A stretch of DNA of 55,857 bases. Source: UBA4292 sp964648695 (GTDB taxonomy: Bacteria; Bacillota; Clostridia; Lachnospirales; Lachnospiraceae). The DNA lies in the NCBI GenBank assembly GCA_964648695.1, contig CAZYLH010000004.1, forward strand, positions 1-55,857, in the 5' to 3' direction. Position numbers and translations under genes: made by a program. Under the pieces are notes generated by a model. The model had not been told where the DNA came from. It saw only the letters and a program-made list of their open reading frames with translations, and searched no databases. Shown here piece after piece: positions 24,538 to 33,470 of the stretch (positions are counted from its first letter, which is position 1; the number at the start of each line of letters is the position of its first letter).

Positions 24538-26076
24538 TTACACTCTGTAAAAGCCTGCAAAGCATCCGGGAACAGAGATCTTTCCAGCTTCCTTTGTCGC
24601 TTCTCCCCCAAAGCTATACAAAGTTTCCTTTAGCTCGTAGCCGGACTCAAAAGATGAGGCCTTTTGGGAAGGGTTGATGATAACCAGAATCTTTTCATCG
24701 CCGCTGCTTCTGACATATGCAAGCGGATAAGCGCCCTCCTTCGCATTGACAAACTCTATCTCGCCCTTGCTCTTAAGCGGCAGATATGACTGGCGAACCT
24801 TGATAAGGCGCCGGATCTCATTGTAAAGGGAATTCTCATCCTCCATTTGAGCCTTTGCCGTGGGTCTGTCCGGACTTTCATCCTGCTTGATATATAGCTT
24901 TTCCTTTGGCGCGGCGCTAAATCCAGCGTTTACTCCATCATCCCACTGCATCGGAGAACGGGAACCTGTACGTATATAGCCCCCCTCTACCGAGGCGAGG
25001 TTTTCCACATAGCGCATTCCAATCTCATCTCCGTAGTAGATGAAAGGCGCACCAGGCATCGAGAGCAGGAATGCAAATGCAATCTTTAGCTCATCGCCAT
25101 GGAGGTGGCGCGCAAGGCGCTCCATGTCGTGATTTCCTGAAGGGATGCAGATAAGCCCCTTCTTCTCCGACTTCTCATAGTTCTCCTTATACTTTTCTAC
25201 AAACTTGTATACATCTCCCTTTCCTCTGGAGGAGAAAAACGGCTCTTCACAACGGAAAAGGTCATTATAATGTGAGGGGCCAAAGTGAAGCAGGAAATCC
25301 ATGTGAAAACCACCCTGAATGGACTTGTCCGGCTCTCCCCACTCAGACACAAGCGCTGCCTCCGGAAACTCCTTATCAAGGAATTCTCTCACGTTTTGCC
25401 ACAGCTTGATAGTGCCCTTGCTCTCCGGATCATTCTTTACAAGGGAACCTGCCATATCCACTCTAAAGCCATCGCAGCCCATGGTCAACCAGAAGCGCAT
25501 AACGTTTTTCATCTCTTCAAGTGTCGCCTTGGGGCCCTCGTCATCCATTGACTGCTGCCAGGGCTGATCAATATTGTAAAAGCCGTAGTTTAGAGCCGGC
25601 TGGTTGGAGAAGAAGTTTACAATACACGCTGCATCTCTTTCTGATATTCCGCGAAGGCAGCCCATTCCGTCCGGAAATTCCCAGACACTGCTCGTCCAGA
25701 CATAGCGGTCTGTGTAAGGGTTTTTCTCCTCTTTTGCAGATTCCTTAAACCAGGGATGCTCTATGGATGTGTGACCCGGCACAAGATCTAAGAGCACATG
25801 CATGCCGCGCTTGTGAGCCTCGATAAAAAGGCGCTTTAAATCCTCGTTTGTTCCATAGCGGGGCGCCACCGAGTAGTAATCGGCGACATCATAGCCCGCG
25901 TCGCCAAACGGAGAGGCAAAACAGGGGTTAATCCAGAGAGCATTGCAGCCCAGCTCCTTGATATAATCGAGCTTTTCTATGATGCCCTGAAAATCTCCGA
26001 TGCCATCCGCATTGGTGTCGTTAAAAGACTGTGGGTAAATCTCGTAAAAAATTGCGTCATCAAGCCATTTTGCCAT
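24538..26076 (-). CDS. GH13 alpha-amylase-family glycosidase
   Basis: 512 aa, no signal peptide, so cytoplasmic. Complete (beta/alpha)8 GH13 signatures: DLVPGHTS (97-104; Gly instead of the usual Asn), GFRVDMA with nucleophile D207, LVSEWGEP with acid/base E245, and SGNHD with D317. The N-terminal AIFYEIYPQSFND and the C-terminal all-beta domain are typical of oligo-1,6-glucosidase, trehalulose or sucrose-isomerase-like and related intracellular alpha-glucosidases. Length and MDNEG-type loops do not settle the specificity. Start ATG has AAGGAGG. Divergent from an AraC-family regulator with overlapping promoters, so that regulator probably controls it. Confidence 0.92.
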   Translation of the reverse strand: MAKWLDDAIFYEIYPQSFNDTNADGIGDFQGIIEKLDYIKELGCNALWINPCFASPFGDAGYDVADYYSVAPRYGTNEDLKRLFIEAHKRGMHVLLDLVPGHTSIEHPWFKESAKEEKNPYTDRYVWTSSVWEFPDGMGCLRGISERDAACIVNFFSNQPALNYGFYNIDQPWQQSMDDEGPKATLEEMKNVMRFWLTMGCDGFRVDMAGSLVKNDPESKGTIKLWQNVREFLDKEFPEAALVSEWGEPDKSIQGGFHMDFLLHFGPSHYNDLFRCEEPFFSSRGKGDVYKFVEKYKENYEKSEKKGLICIPSGNHDMERLARHLHGDELKIAFAFLLSMPGAPFIYYGDEIGMRYVENLASVEGGYIRTGSRSPMQWDDGVNAGFSAAPKEKLYIKQDESPDRPTAKAQMEDENSLYNEIRRLIKVRQSYLPLKSKGEIEFVNAKEGAYPLAYVRSSGDEKILVIINPSQKASSFESGYELKETLYSFGGEATKEAGKISVPGCFAGFYRV

Positions 26077-26113
26077 TGTGTTACCTCCTTATGTTTAATC
26101 ACGTTTCCCGTCC

Positions 26114-26141
26114 TTGACAGGGTCTTTATATGTGATACAAT
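26114..26141 (+). promoter_or_regulatory. Promoter of the AraC-family gene
   Basis: TTGACA (26114-26119), 16-bp spacer, TACAAT (26136-26141). Confidence 0.7.
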
Positions 26142-26165
26142 ACTACTAGAATTGGCGTTTTTCAA
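26136..26165 (-). promoter_or_regulatory. Probable promoter of the GH13 gene
   Basis: Minus strand TTGAAA lies near 26160-26165, 17-bp spacer, then TATTGT near 26137-26142. It overlaps the regulator's -10 on the other strand, and the near-palindrome TTGGCGTTTTTCAACGCAA (about 26152-26170) covers the -35. Confidence 0.45.
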
Positions 26166-26210
26166 CGCAAATAATCCGGCAAAATGATACAATCATACGA
26201 TGAGGTGCAT

Positions 26211-27083
26211 ATGGACAAAATTGGTTCCAAGGAGAGAAGGCAGCACAGCTCACGGCTCATCCCGTATAGCTACTATAACTGCATGATTCCCGTGTATTTT
26301 CCCAATGTCCCCCTCCACTATCACAGTGAATTTGAAATCAACTACATTTATAAGGGGAAGGGCGAGTTTCGCTGCGGCGATGAGCGATACATCACCTCCG
26401 ATGGGGATATTCTGATTATTTTGCCAAACACACTCCACTCCATTGACCCGCATGAGGATTACAAGCAGCTCTACGACACCATCGTCTTTAGCGCTGAGAT
26501 GCTTGGCTCTTCCAGCAATGACCGCTGCAGCGCAGAATGCATACGCCCTCTGCTAAACGGAAAGCAGGGGATTACCTGCTGCATTTCTAAGGGCGATACG
26601 GGCTATGAAGATCTTCGCCCTCTGGTGGAGAGCATTTTTACCTGCGCAAAAAACAGAAGTGCAGGGATGGATCTGCTTTTAAAGAGCGAGCTTATGCGCC
26701 TGTTCTGGACATTAAGGCAAATTGGCGCCATCTACAAAAAGGCTGTCATATCCGACAGCTTAACGGAGCGCATCCGCCCTACTCTCACTTATATCTCAGA
26801 AAATTTCCGTGAGGATCTGACTGTATCCCAGCTTGCAGAGGCGGCTCATTTTAGCAAAAGCCACTTTATGAGCTGTTTTAAACAGGCCGTGGGGGTCGGC
26901 GTCATGGAATATATAGCGGGGCTACGGCTAAAGGCGGCTTGCGAGGCGCTTAGCGAGACGGATCATTCCATTTCTGATATTGCGCTGGAATGTGGTTTTA
27001 AAAATCTTTCCAACTTTAACCGTCAATTTAAAAAATCAGTGGGCTGTACACCCCGGGAATATCGAAAATTTGGCTCCCAATAA
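26211..27083 (+). CDS. AraC-family transcriptional regulator with cupin sensor domain
   Basis: 290 aa. N-terminal cupin (VPLHYHSEFEINYIYKGKGE, DILIILPNTLHSI) senses a small ligand, probably a sugar; the C-terminal pair of helix-turn-helix motifs (DLTVSQLAEAAHFSKSHFMSCFKQ and SISDIALECGFKNLSNFNRQFKK) binds DNA. I prefer the ATG at 26211, with GAGG five bases upstream; the first ATG (26184) has no RBS. It is divergent from the GH13 gene, its probable target. Confidence 0.92.
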   Translation: MDKIGSKERRQHSSRLIPYSYYNCMIPVYFPNVPLHYHSEFEINYIYKGKGEFRCGDERYITSDGDILIILPNTLHSIDPHEDYKQLYDTIVFSAEMLGSSSNDRCSAECIRPLLNGKQGITCCISKGDTGYEDLRPLVESIFTCAKNRSAGMDLLLKSELMRLFWTLRQIGAIYKKAVISDSLTERIRPTLTYISENFREDLTVSQLAEAAHFSKSHFMSCFKQAVGVGVMEYIAGLRLKAACEALSETDHSISDIALECGFKNLSNFNRQFKKSVGCTPREYRKFGSQ

Positions 27084-27101
27084 CTCCTCTTGGCATTACA
27101 C

Positions 27102-27150
27102 AAAAAAATAGCCCAAACCCAGCGTCTAATTACCGCCAAATCTGGACTAT
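27102..27150 (-). terminator. Terminator of the tRNA-Lys transcript
   Basis: Minus strand AUAGUCCA (27143-27150) pairs with UGGGCUAU (27108-27115), followed by a run of seven T (27102-27108). Confidence 0.65.
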
Positions 27151-27153
27151 CCG

Positions 27154-27226
27154 TGCGTCTCCAGGGGTTCGAACCCTGGACACCCTGATTAAGAGTCAGG
27201 TGCTCTACCAACTGAGCTAGAGACGC
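27154..27226 (-). tRNA. tRNA-Lys (anticodon CUU)
   Basis: 73 nt cloverleaf on the minus strand: acceptor GCGTCTC with GAGACGC, D-arm GCTC-AGTTGGTA-GAGC, anticodon arm CCTGA-CTCTTAA-TCAGG with CUU (Lys, reads AAG), T-arm CCAGG-GTTCGAA-CCCTGG, discriminator A. CCA is not encoded. Confidence 0.96.
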
Positions 27227-27273
27227 AAACTATAAATTCTGATGCCACAAGAGCGCTCTCCTGCGACCTGTCC

Positions 27274-27302
27274 ATGGTAACGCAAAGCAAAACGAATGTC
27301 AA
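27274..27302 (-). promoter_or_regulatory. Probable tRNA-Lys promoter
   Basis: Minus strand TTGACA (27297-27302), 17-bp spacer, TACCAT (27274-27279). The -10 is weak. Confidence 0.45.
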
Positions 27303-27358
27303 GCACTTTTTAAAAAAACTTACATTTTCTCTCAAGAAAAATTTTATTTTTGTAAAAG

Positions 27359-27395
27359 CCCGAAAGGTCCGGCGCACTTGCACGAACCTTTCGGG
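27359..27395 (-). terminator. Terminator after the thioredoxin gene
   Basis: 10-bp stem CCCGAAAGGT (27359-27368) with ACCTTTCGGG (27386-27395). The minus strand continues as CTTTTACAAAAAT. Confidence 0.75.
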
Positions 27396-27435
27396 TATTT
27401 TTACGTAGATTAAGCTTTACTAAGCTTATGACAAT

Positions 27436-27759
27436 TTACTTTACAAGGTCCTCAGCCGCCTTGGTCACAGCCGCCCTTGATTCAAAGCCTACCATCTTGG
27501 AGACCACCTCGCCGCCCTTTACAAAGAGCACGGTGGGAACCGCCTGAACCTGATAGGTCTGGATAAGCTCCATATTGTCCGGGTCATCGATATCCAGCTT
27601 ATATATATGAAGCTTTTCGCCCAAAGAAGCTGAAATGTCCTCAAAAATGGGGGGCAGCGCCTTACAGTGCCCGCACCATGTGGCAAAGAAATCCACGATC
27701 ACAGGCTTATCGCTCTTTAAAACCTTTTCCTCAAACTCACTTCCCTTAATAAGTTCCAT
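27436..27759 (-). CDS. Thioredoxin-like protein with CGHC active site
   Basis: 107 aa, complete thioredoxin fold: VIVDFFATWCGHCKALPP (C29-G30-H31-C32), the cis-Pro in QAVPTVLF, no signal peptide. The GH dipeptide is that of protein disulfide isomerases rather than the GP of reductive thioredoxins, so the redox potential may be higher. It has a strong RBS (AAGGAGG) and lies 48 bp after trmB on the same strand. No thioredoxin reductase is nearby. Confidence 0.93.
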   Translation of the reverse strand: MELIKGSEFEEKVLKSDKPVIVDFFATWCGHCKALPPIFEDISASLGEKLHIYKLDIDDPDNMELIQTYQVQAVPTVLFVKGGEVVSKMVGFESRAAVTKAAEDLVK

Positions 27760-27807
27760 CTGATTATCCTCCTTCTTAATTTTTTTCGCCCCTTGGGGGC
27801 TAGGTTG

Positions 27808-28479
27808 TCAAACACATTTTTTGTGCTCTGTCATACACGGAGCCTGGATTATCATCTTACAAATGGGGTTACCCTTAGCCAAAAATTTTTCCTCATACTC
27901 CGTCATCACATTGTTAGAAAGCATTGTATCCTGGTGGTGCAAATCCCTTGTTGCCCCCAAAAGCTTCCAGCCTGCCCCGGCCGCAGCTTCCAGAGAAAAG
28001 CCAAACAGCTCCTGATTATCCGTCTTAAATTCTACAATCCCTCCGGGCATCATTATCTGCTCATAGCGCTTTAAAAATTCCGGGCTTGTGAGACGCCGTC
28101 TTGCATGGCGCGCCTTTGGCCATGGGTCTGAAAAGTTTAGATAAATCTTTTCCACCTCACCCGGCCCGTATACCTGGGTGAGGTATTCTGCGTCAAAGCG
28201 AAGAAAGAACAGATTGCTGCAGTTTTCCATGGCTTCTCTTTTTTGCACGCCTTTGATGAGGGCGGATGAATATTTTTCAATGCCAATATAATTGATATCC
28301 GGATTTTTTGCCGCGAGGGTGGTGATAAAGCGTCCTTTTCCCATACCAATCTCTAAATGCATGGGATTATCATTTTTAAACAGCTCCTGCCATTTCCCTC
28401 TGTACTCCTCTGGATTATTTATCACATATGGATTTATCAGCATTTCCTCCCGCGCTCCGGGGATGTTGCGAAGTCTCAT
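27808..28479 (-). CDS. trmB: tRNA (guanine-N7-)-methyltransferase
   Basis: 223 aa. It uses S-adenosylmethionine to methylate G46 of tRNA. SAM motif LEIGMGKGRFITTLA (about 43-57), then NFSDPWPKARHARRRLT (NFSDPWPKxRHxKRR signature) and VEFKTDNQELF. Full length. Located 48 bp upstream of the thioredoxin gene and near tRNA-Lys. Confidence 0.95.
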   Translation of the reverse strand: MRLRNIPGAREEMLINPYVINNPEEYRGKWQELFKNDNPMHLEIGMGKGRFITTLAAKNPDINYIGIEKYSSALIKGVQKREAMENCSNLFFLRFDAEYLTQVYGPGEVEKIYLNFSDPWPKARHARRRLTSPEFLKRYEQIMMPGGIVEFKTDNQELFGFSLEAAAGAGWKLLGATRDLHHQDTMLSNNVMTEYEEKFLAKGNPICKMIIQAPCMTEHKKCV

Positions 28480-28599
28480 AGTTTTACCGGTCAGCTTATC
28501 GCCATTCCTTTCTTCATGCCCTGCTGTAGTGAATAAATTTTTTTCATTTTTTTCTTCATTTCCCTTTGCTTTTTTTTTCCAAAGTGCTATATTGGGATA

Positions 28600-28627
28600 T
28601 TGTACAGGAAAATGCTTGTAGTATACT
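28600..28627 (+). promoter_or_regulatory. Probable promoter of the V-type ATPase operon
   Basis: TTGTAC (28600-28605), 16-bp spacer, TATACT (28622-28627), about 110 bp before the first gene. Confidence 0.55.
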
Positions 28628-28740
28628 CTATCACACTTTTCCTAAAAAAGAAAGTCCATAGCGCCATCCGCTTGTCTTTTAACAAAAACAAGTGAGGTAA
28701 AAAGAACACATATGGACGAGCAATGAAAGGGAGAATACAG

Positions 28741-29064
28741 ATGGAAGCCATCGTTGCCCGACTAAAAAAAATAGATGCTGCAGCTGAAGCCATCTTAGGC
28801 CGTACTGCCGCAGAAAAGCAAAAGATGCAGGAGCAAATGCAAAAAAAAATCCTGGATTTTGACAAAAACCTTGCGCAAAAGACGGAAGAGAAGATCAATG
28901 ATCAGCGGGCTCATATGGACGCTCGCATTGAGACAGAGATTGAGAAGCTCACCGCGGATACCGAGGCACAAATCCTCTCTGTAAAAAGCAGCTATGAACA
29001 AAACCAGGCCCAGATTGCCGGTGAAATTTTTGAGAAGATCACCGGCAGGCGATGGCAGGCCTGA
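28741..29064 (+). CDS. V-type ATPase subunit G/H (peripheral stalk)
   Basis: 107 aa, almost entirely charged coiled coil with heptad-like repeats (AAEKQKMQEQMQKKILDFD). It has the length and place of the G/H stalk subunit (AhaH). ATG at 28741 has AAGGGAG 7 bases upstream; an ATG six codons earlier overlaps that RBS and is rejected. It overlaps the subunit C gene by 13 bp. It would pair with subunit E in the peripheral stalk. Confidence 0.82.
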   Translation: MEAIVARLKKIDAAAEAILGRTAAEKQKMQEQMQKKILDFDKNLAQKTEEKINDQRAHMDARIETEIEKLTADTEAQILSVKSSYEQNQAQIAGEIFEKITGRRWQA

Positions 29065-30095
29065 TCAGGTACAGCGGGATTGTCACGAAGGTGCATGCCA
29101 TGAACCGGCGCCTTTTAAAGACAGCGGATTATGAAGCTCTTATCCAAAAGGAAACGGTTCCTGAGGCGCTGGAGTTTTTAAAAAACATTGAAGGCTATGC
29201 AGGCGTTTTCTCTGATGAACACGCGAAAATCAGCCATCGTGACGCCATTGAGCGCAGGCTCATGGATTCGCTGTACACTGACTTTATTGGCTTATATCGC
29301 TTTTCCGGGATGAGGGAGCGGGTCTTTTTAAACAGCTATTTTCTCCACCATGAGGTGATGATCCTAAAGCAGTTTTTAAGAAATGCCGCAAACCCTGCCA
29401 GTCCAGACGTTCATCTCGGAAGCTTTGATGCTTTCTTTAGGAAGCACTCAACTCTTAACTTAGATACACTAAACCACTGTAACAGTTTGGATGAATACAT
29501 GGCGGCTCTTTCTGGCTCTGCTTATGAAAAGCCCCTTACTCCCATATACAATTCCGGCAGCCGCCGCTTGGGGGATTATGAAACTGCCTTAGACCTTTTC
29601 TACTTTTCCCTGGCATGGAGGTTAAATGTAAAAAAGCTTTCCGATAAGGAAAAGGAGGACGCAGCCGCCACCCTTGGAACGCAGATTGATCTTTTAAACC
29701 TGCAGTGGATTTATCGCTGCCACAGGCATTTTTCCATGGATGAGACGGATATCTATCCCATGATCATCCCGATACATTACCGGCTGCGCCCCGCCGACAT
29801 ACAGGCGTTAGTGCGCGCAAAAGCTATGGAAGAATTTGCCCGTGTGCTGCAAAATACCTACTACGCAAAATGGATACCGGCTGAGGATTTGGAGCACCTT
29901 AGCCAGGTATCCGGAACGCTTTTAGGACATATATACCGCTCGCGCAGCCGAAAGAATCCCTATTCTATCGCTACGATAAACCGTTATCTGTACCAGAAGG
30001 AGGAGGAAATCGACCACCTGATACCCATTATAGAGGGTATACGCTACGGGCTGTCCCAGGATGAAATACGCAAATTCGTGCCTGCTAATTTGTAG
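29052..30095 (+). CDS. V-type ATP synthase subunit C (NtpC/AtpC, d-like)
   Basis: 347 aa, helical. The family pattern is visible: YSGIVTKVHAMNRRLL at the N-terminus, a central IERRLMDSLYTDFIGLYRF, and a second repeat ending LDLFYFSLAWRLNVKKL with DLLNLQWIYRCHRHF. It links the V1 central shaft to the membrane rotor. Overlaps the preceding gene by 13 bp; the next gene follows after 15 bp. Confidence 0.92.
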   Translation: MAGLIRYSGIVTKVHAMNRRLLKTADYEALIQKETVPEALEFLKNIEGYAGVFSDEHAKISHRDAIERRLMDSLYTDFIGLYRFSGMRERVFLNSYFLHHEVMILKQFLRNAANPASPDVHLGSFDAFFRKHSTLNLDTLNHCNSLDEYMAALSGSAYEKPLTPIYNSGSRRLGDYETALDLFYFSLAWRLNVKKLSDKEKEDAAATLGTQIDLLNLQWIYRCHRHFSMDETDIYPMIIPIHYRLRPADIQALVRAKAMEEFARVLQNTYYAKWIPAEDLEHLSQVSGTLLGHIYRSRSRKNPYSIATINRYLYQKEEEIDHLIPIIEGIRYGLSQDEIRKFVPANL

Positions 30096-30110
30096 GCAAG
30101 GAGGTTTTTC

Positions 30111-32078
30111 ATGATCACTAAAATGAAATTTCTGACTATAACCGGCCCTGTTGAGGAAATCGACAGAGTTGTAGCTCAGTATCTCACAAAGTACAGTATG
30201 CACCTAGAAAACGCATTGTCTGAGCTAAAAAATGTCTCTGACCTGCGCCCCTTTGTGGAGGCAAATCCATATAAAGAGGATCTTTTAAATGTAAATGAGC
30301 TGCTCGAAAAAGTAGAGGGCACACCACCGCCCGCCGCTCCCATAACTACAGAGGCGGCAAGAGAGTTGATACACAAGTTAAACGATGCTCTAAAGGAACA
30401 TACCGACAGGCTTTCCCTCCTTGAAAAGGACTTAGAGGAGACGACAAATTATCTGGAGCAGATAAAGCCCTATGTGGGACTGGATTTTAATATCCAGGAC
30501 GTCATTAACTTAAAATTTATCAAGTACCGTTTTGGCCGTATCGCCAGGGATTACTACCAGAAGTTTGAAAAATACGTAAATGAGAACGTGGACACAATCT
30601 TTTACGCCGCGACATCCAACCGTGATTATGTCTACGGCGTCTACTTTGTGCCGATCACAAACCACGAAAAGATCGATACCATTTTCTCATCCCTGCACTT
30701 TGAGCGCTTCCTTTTTCCTGCCGAGAGATCCGGAACGCCTTATGATATTTGCAGGCGGCTTACTCAGAAAATCAAGAACCTAAACAAGCAGATTGAAAAC
30801 TGTAAAAAAACAATCTCCGATATTTTAAAGGATGATTATCAGGATCTGGTCAGTGCCCAGGAGCATTTCTCCTCCCTGTCCAAAAATTTTTCAGTAAGAA
30901 AGCTCGCCGCGCGCACTAAGGCGGACGATGCGACCTTCTTTATTATCTGCGGCTGGATGCCTGCAAATCAGGCTATCCAGTTTAAGAATGAGATCGCGGA
31001 TGACAGCAATATATACGCCATCATCGATGACGACCATGGAAATATCCTGTCTGAACCTCCCACGCAGATGAAAAACCCAAAGCTTATTAAGCCCTTTGAG
31101 ATGTATACGAAGATGTATGGTCTTCCCGCCTACAATGAGATGGATCCCACTCTCTTTATCGCCCTGACATACTCATTTATCTTTGGCTGGATGTTCGGGG
31201 ATGTGGGACAGGGACTGTGCCTTGCCATCGGCGGATTTCTTCTATATAAAATAAAGAAGATGAACATCGCGGCTATCATCGGTTTTGCGGGTATATTTTC
31301 AACCTTCTTCGGTTTTATGTTCGGAAGCATATTTGGCTTTGAGGATGTGATTGACGCTCTGTGGATACGTCCGCGCGAGGCCATGACGAGCCTTCCCATT
31401 ATCGGCAATCTAAACACCGTGTTTGTCACCGCCATAGCCTTTGGAATGGGAATGATACTCCTCACCATGGTGATAAACATCATAAACAGCTTTAAGGCAA
31501 AGGACATCGAGACCGCATGCTTTTCTAACAACGGTCTTGCCGGTATTGTCTTTTACGGCATGATTGTTCTTAGCATTGTGCTTATCATGACGGGGCATAG
31601 CGCTCCGGGCACTGCGATACTTGTAATCTTTTTAGGCTTGCCCGTCATCCTGATGGCACTTAAAAAACCCATAACAGACGCCATATTAAAGCGCCGTTCT
31701 GAGGAAAAGACAAGCGTCGGCATGTTTATTGCAGAGGCCTTCTTTGAGCTTTTTGAGGTAATGCTGAGCTACTTTTCAAACACCATGTCCTTTGTGCGTA
31801 TCGGCGCGTTTGCAATCAGCCACGCCGCTATGATGGAGGTGGTGATGATGTTAGCGGGTGCCGAGGCAGGAAGTCCCAATATTATAGTAGTGGTTCTCGG
31901 AAATATCTTTGTCTGCGGTATGGAGGGACTGATCGTGGGCATCCAGGTGCTTCGTCTGGAATACTACGAGTTTTTCTCCCGCTTTTACAAGGGGAGCGGC
32001 AGACCCTTTTTGCCCTTTAAGGACAGCCTAAAAGACAACTCTAAGGATAATATCAGTGTCCTTAGAACAGGTTTATAG
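30111..32078 (+). CDS. V-type ATP synthase subunit I (a-type stator)
   Basis: 655 aa. The N-terminal half (about 1-330) is soluble and helical, forming the stator arm; the C-terminal half has seven to eight membrane helices. The essential membrane Arg is in FVRIGAFAISHAAMM; the entry MDPTLFIALTYSFIFGWMFGDVGQG is the family motif. It carries the proton or sodium half-channels. Confidence 0.95.
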   Translation: MITKMKFLTITGPVEEIDRVVAQYLTKYSMHLENALSELKNVSDLRPFVEANPYKEDLLNVNELLEKVEGTPPPAAPITTEAARELIHKLNDALKEHTDRLSLLEKDLEETTNYLEQIKPYVGLDFNIQDVINLKFIKYRFGRIARDYYQKFEKYVNENVDTIFYAATSNRDYVYGVYFVPITNHEKIDTIFSSLHFERFLFPAERSGTPYDICRRLTQKIKNLNKQIENCKKTISDILKDDYQDLVSAQEHFSSLSKNFSVRKLAARTKADDATFFIICGWMPANQAIQFKNEIADDSNIYAIIDDDHGNILSEPPTQMKNPKLIKPFEMYTKMYGLPAYNEMDPTLFIALTYSFIFGWMFGDVGQGLCLAIGGFLLYKIKKMNIAAIIGFAGIFSTFFGFMFGSIFGFEDVIDALWIRPREAMTSLPIIGNLNTVFVTAIAFGMGMILLTMVINIINSFKAKDIETACFSNNGLAGIVFYGMIVLSIVLIMTGHSAPGTAILVIFLGLPVILMALKKPITDAILKRRSEEKTSVGMFIAEAFFELFEVMLSYFSNTMSFVRIGAFAISHAAMMEVVMMLAGAEAGSPNIIVVVLGNIFVCGMEGLIVGIQVLRLEYYEFFSRFYKGSGRPFLPFKDSLKDNSKDNISVLRTGL

Positions 32079-32096
32079 AAAGGAAAGGAATTTCAA

Positions 32097-32534
32097 ATGA
32101 CGATCGCAATAAAAATCACAATGGTTCTTGCACTTATTCTTGGCATCATTCTCCCCTGTGCCTATTTTTTTGCAGGCGAGCGAAAGAAAAATCGCTATAA
32201 GAGGGCTTTGGCAGGAAATGTCATTCTCTTCTTTGGCTTTCTGCTCATATCAGCCATCATGATGTATAATGCCGCTCCGGCGTATGCCGAAACGGAAGAG
32301 GCAGTCGCCTCATCAACCTCAGCCTCAGGCCTTGCCTACATCGCTGCGGCTCTCTCTACCGGACTTTCATGTCTTGGCGGCGGCATCGCCGTTGCCAGCG
32401 CGGCATCTGCGGCGCTTGGCGCACTCAGCGAGGATTCCAGTGTGTTTGGTAAATCCCTGATTTTCGTAGGTCTTGCCGAGGGTGTCTGCTTATACGGCCT
32501 TATCATCTCCTTTATGATCTTAAGTCAGCTTTAA
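32097..32534 (+). CDS. V-type ATP synthase subunit K (rotor ring)
   Basis: 145 aa, four membrane helices. The C-terminal hairpin (YIAAALSTGLSCLGGGIAVA then FVGLAEGVCLYGLIISF) carries the ion-binding carboxylate E128. The first hairpin (about 7-58) has no acidic residue and ends in AYAETEE, which resembles a signal-peptide end rather than a loop. This asymmetry, one carboxylate per four helices, matches other bacterial K subunits. AEG after the carboxylate, with no Ser/Thr, is less like the Na+ pattern of F-type rings; the coupling ion stays open. Confidence 0.92.
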   Translation: MTIAIKITMVLALILGIILPCAYFFAGERKKNRYKRALAGNVILFFGFLLISAIMMYNAAPAYAETEEAVASSTSASGLAYIAAALSTGLSCLGGGIAVASAASAALGALSEDSSVFGKSLIFVGLAEGVCLYGLIISFMILSQL

Positions 32535-32563
32535 TTTTTGGCACAAAAAAGAGGAACATATAT

Positions 32564-32872
32564 ATGAAAATGTATTTGATCAGTGATAATGTGGACACCT
32601 ATACAGGCATGCGCTTAGCAGGTGTGGCTGGGTGCGTTTTACACAGCCGCCATGAGCTAAAGGACGCGCTTGATGCAGTTTTGCAAGACCCTGATATAGG
32701 CATCCTGCTTCTTACAGAAAAGTTTTCCAGAGATTATCCTGATATTGTCAATGCATTTAAGCTGACCCATACCATGCCGCTGGTGGTGGAAATTCCAGAC
32801 CGCCATGGTACTGGGCGAAAGCCTGACTTTATCACAGCATATGCTGGAGAAGCCATAGGACTAAAGCTTTAA
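32564..32872 (+). CDS. V-type ATP synthase subunit F
   Basis: 102 aa. LISDNVDTYTGMRLAGVAG starts the CheY-like fold, followed by DPDIGILLLTEKF and MPLVVEIPDRHGTGR, all typical of subunit F on the central stalk. Stop TAA is followed directly by the AAGGAGG of the next gene. Confidence 0.92.
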   Translation: MKMYLISDNVDTYTGMRLAGVAGCVLHSRHELKDALDAVLQDPDIGILLLTEKFSRDYPDIVNAFKLTHTMPLVVEIPDRHGTGRKPDFITAYAGEAIGLKL

Positions 32873-32885
32873 GGAGGTGACCGCA

Positions 32886-33470
32886 ATGACCACTGCGGAA
32901 AAACTGGTTCATTTTCAGGAAGACGCCATGCTAACTGCCAGAGCCCGTAGCGAAGAAGAGCTAAACGCCTACTCTGAAACCCTAAATAGAATGTATACAG
33001 AGCATGTGAAAACCGCCAGGCTTCAGGCACAAAGCCGTCTTCGCCTGGCAAAGGAGACCTTAAGGCGTGAGCATAACCGCCAGCTTTCCAAGCGTCAGCT
33101 GGAGACAAAAAGAAAGCTCTTGGCGACTATGGATGAAATCACGGAACATCTTTTTTCCATGGTCTGCGAGATGATACGTGCATTTAAGAAAGAGGATGAA
33201 TATCTTAACTCTCTTCTTGAACTTATAAATACCGCAAAAGAGATAGCAAAAGGTCAGGATCTGGTTATCTATATAGACAGGAGCGACAAAAACCTGCTCT
33301 CAGCTCTTTCAGAGCGCTCCGGATTATCCATCAATATCTCTGATGAAAATATGGTGGGCGGCATCAGGGCGCTGGTCATTCGCAGAAATATGCTGATAGA
33401 CCTAAGCTATGCCTCTAAAATCCGTGAGGCAAAGGAGAATCTGCAGCTTGGAGGTGAGAAGAATGCCTGA
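32886..33470 (+). CDS. V-type ATP synthase subunit E (peripheral stalk)
   Basis: 194 aa. A long N-terminal coiled coil (1-110) rich in Arg, Lys and Glu, then a compact C-terminal domain (DLVIYIDRSDK, MVGGIRALVIRRNMLIDLSY) that caps V1. The ATG at 32886 fits AAGGAGG at 8 bases; a GTG three codons earlier overlaps the RBS. The 3' end overlaps the A-subunit gene by 8 bp. Confidence 0.87.
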   Translation: MTTAEKLVHFQEDAMLTARARSEEELNAYSETLNRMYTEHVKTARLQAQSRLRLAKETLRREHNRQLSKRQLETKRKLLATMDEITEHLFSMVCEMIRAFKKEDEYLNSLLELINTAKEIAKGQDLVIYIDRSDKNLLSALSERSGLSINISDENMVGGIRALVIRRNMLIDLSYASKIREAKENLQLGGEKNA

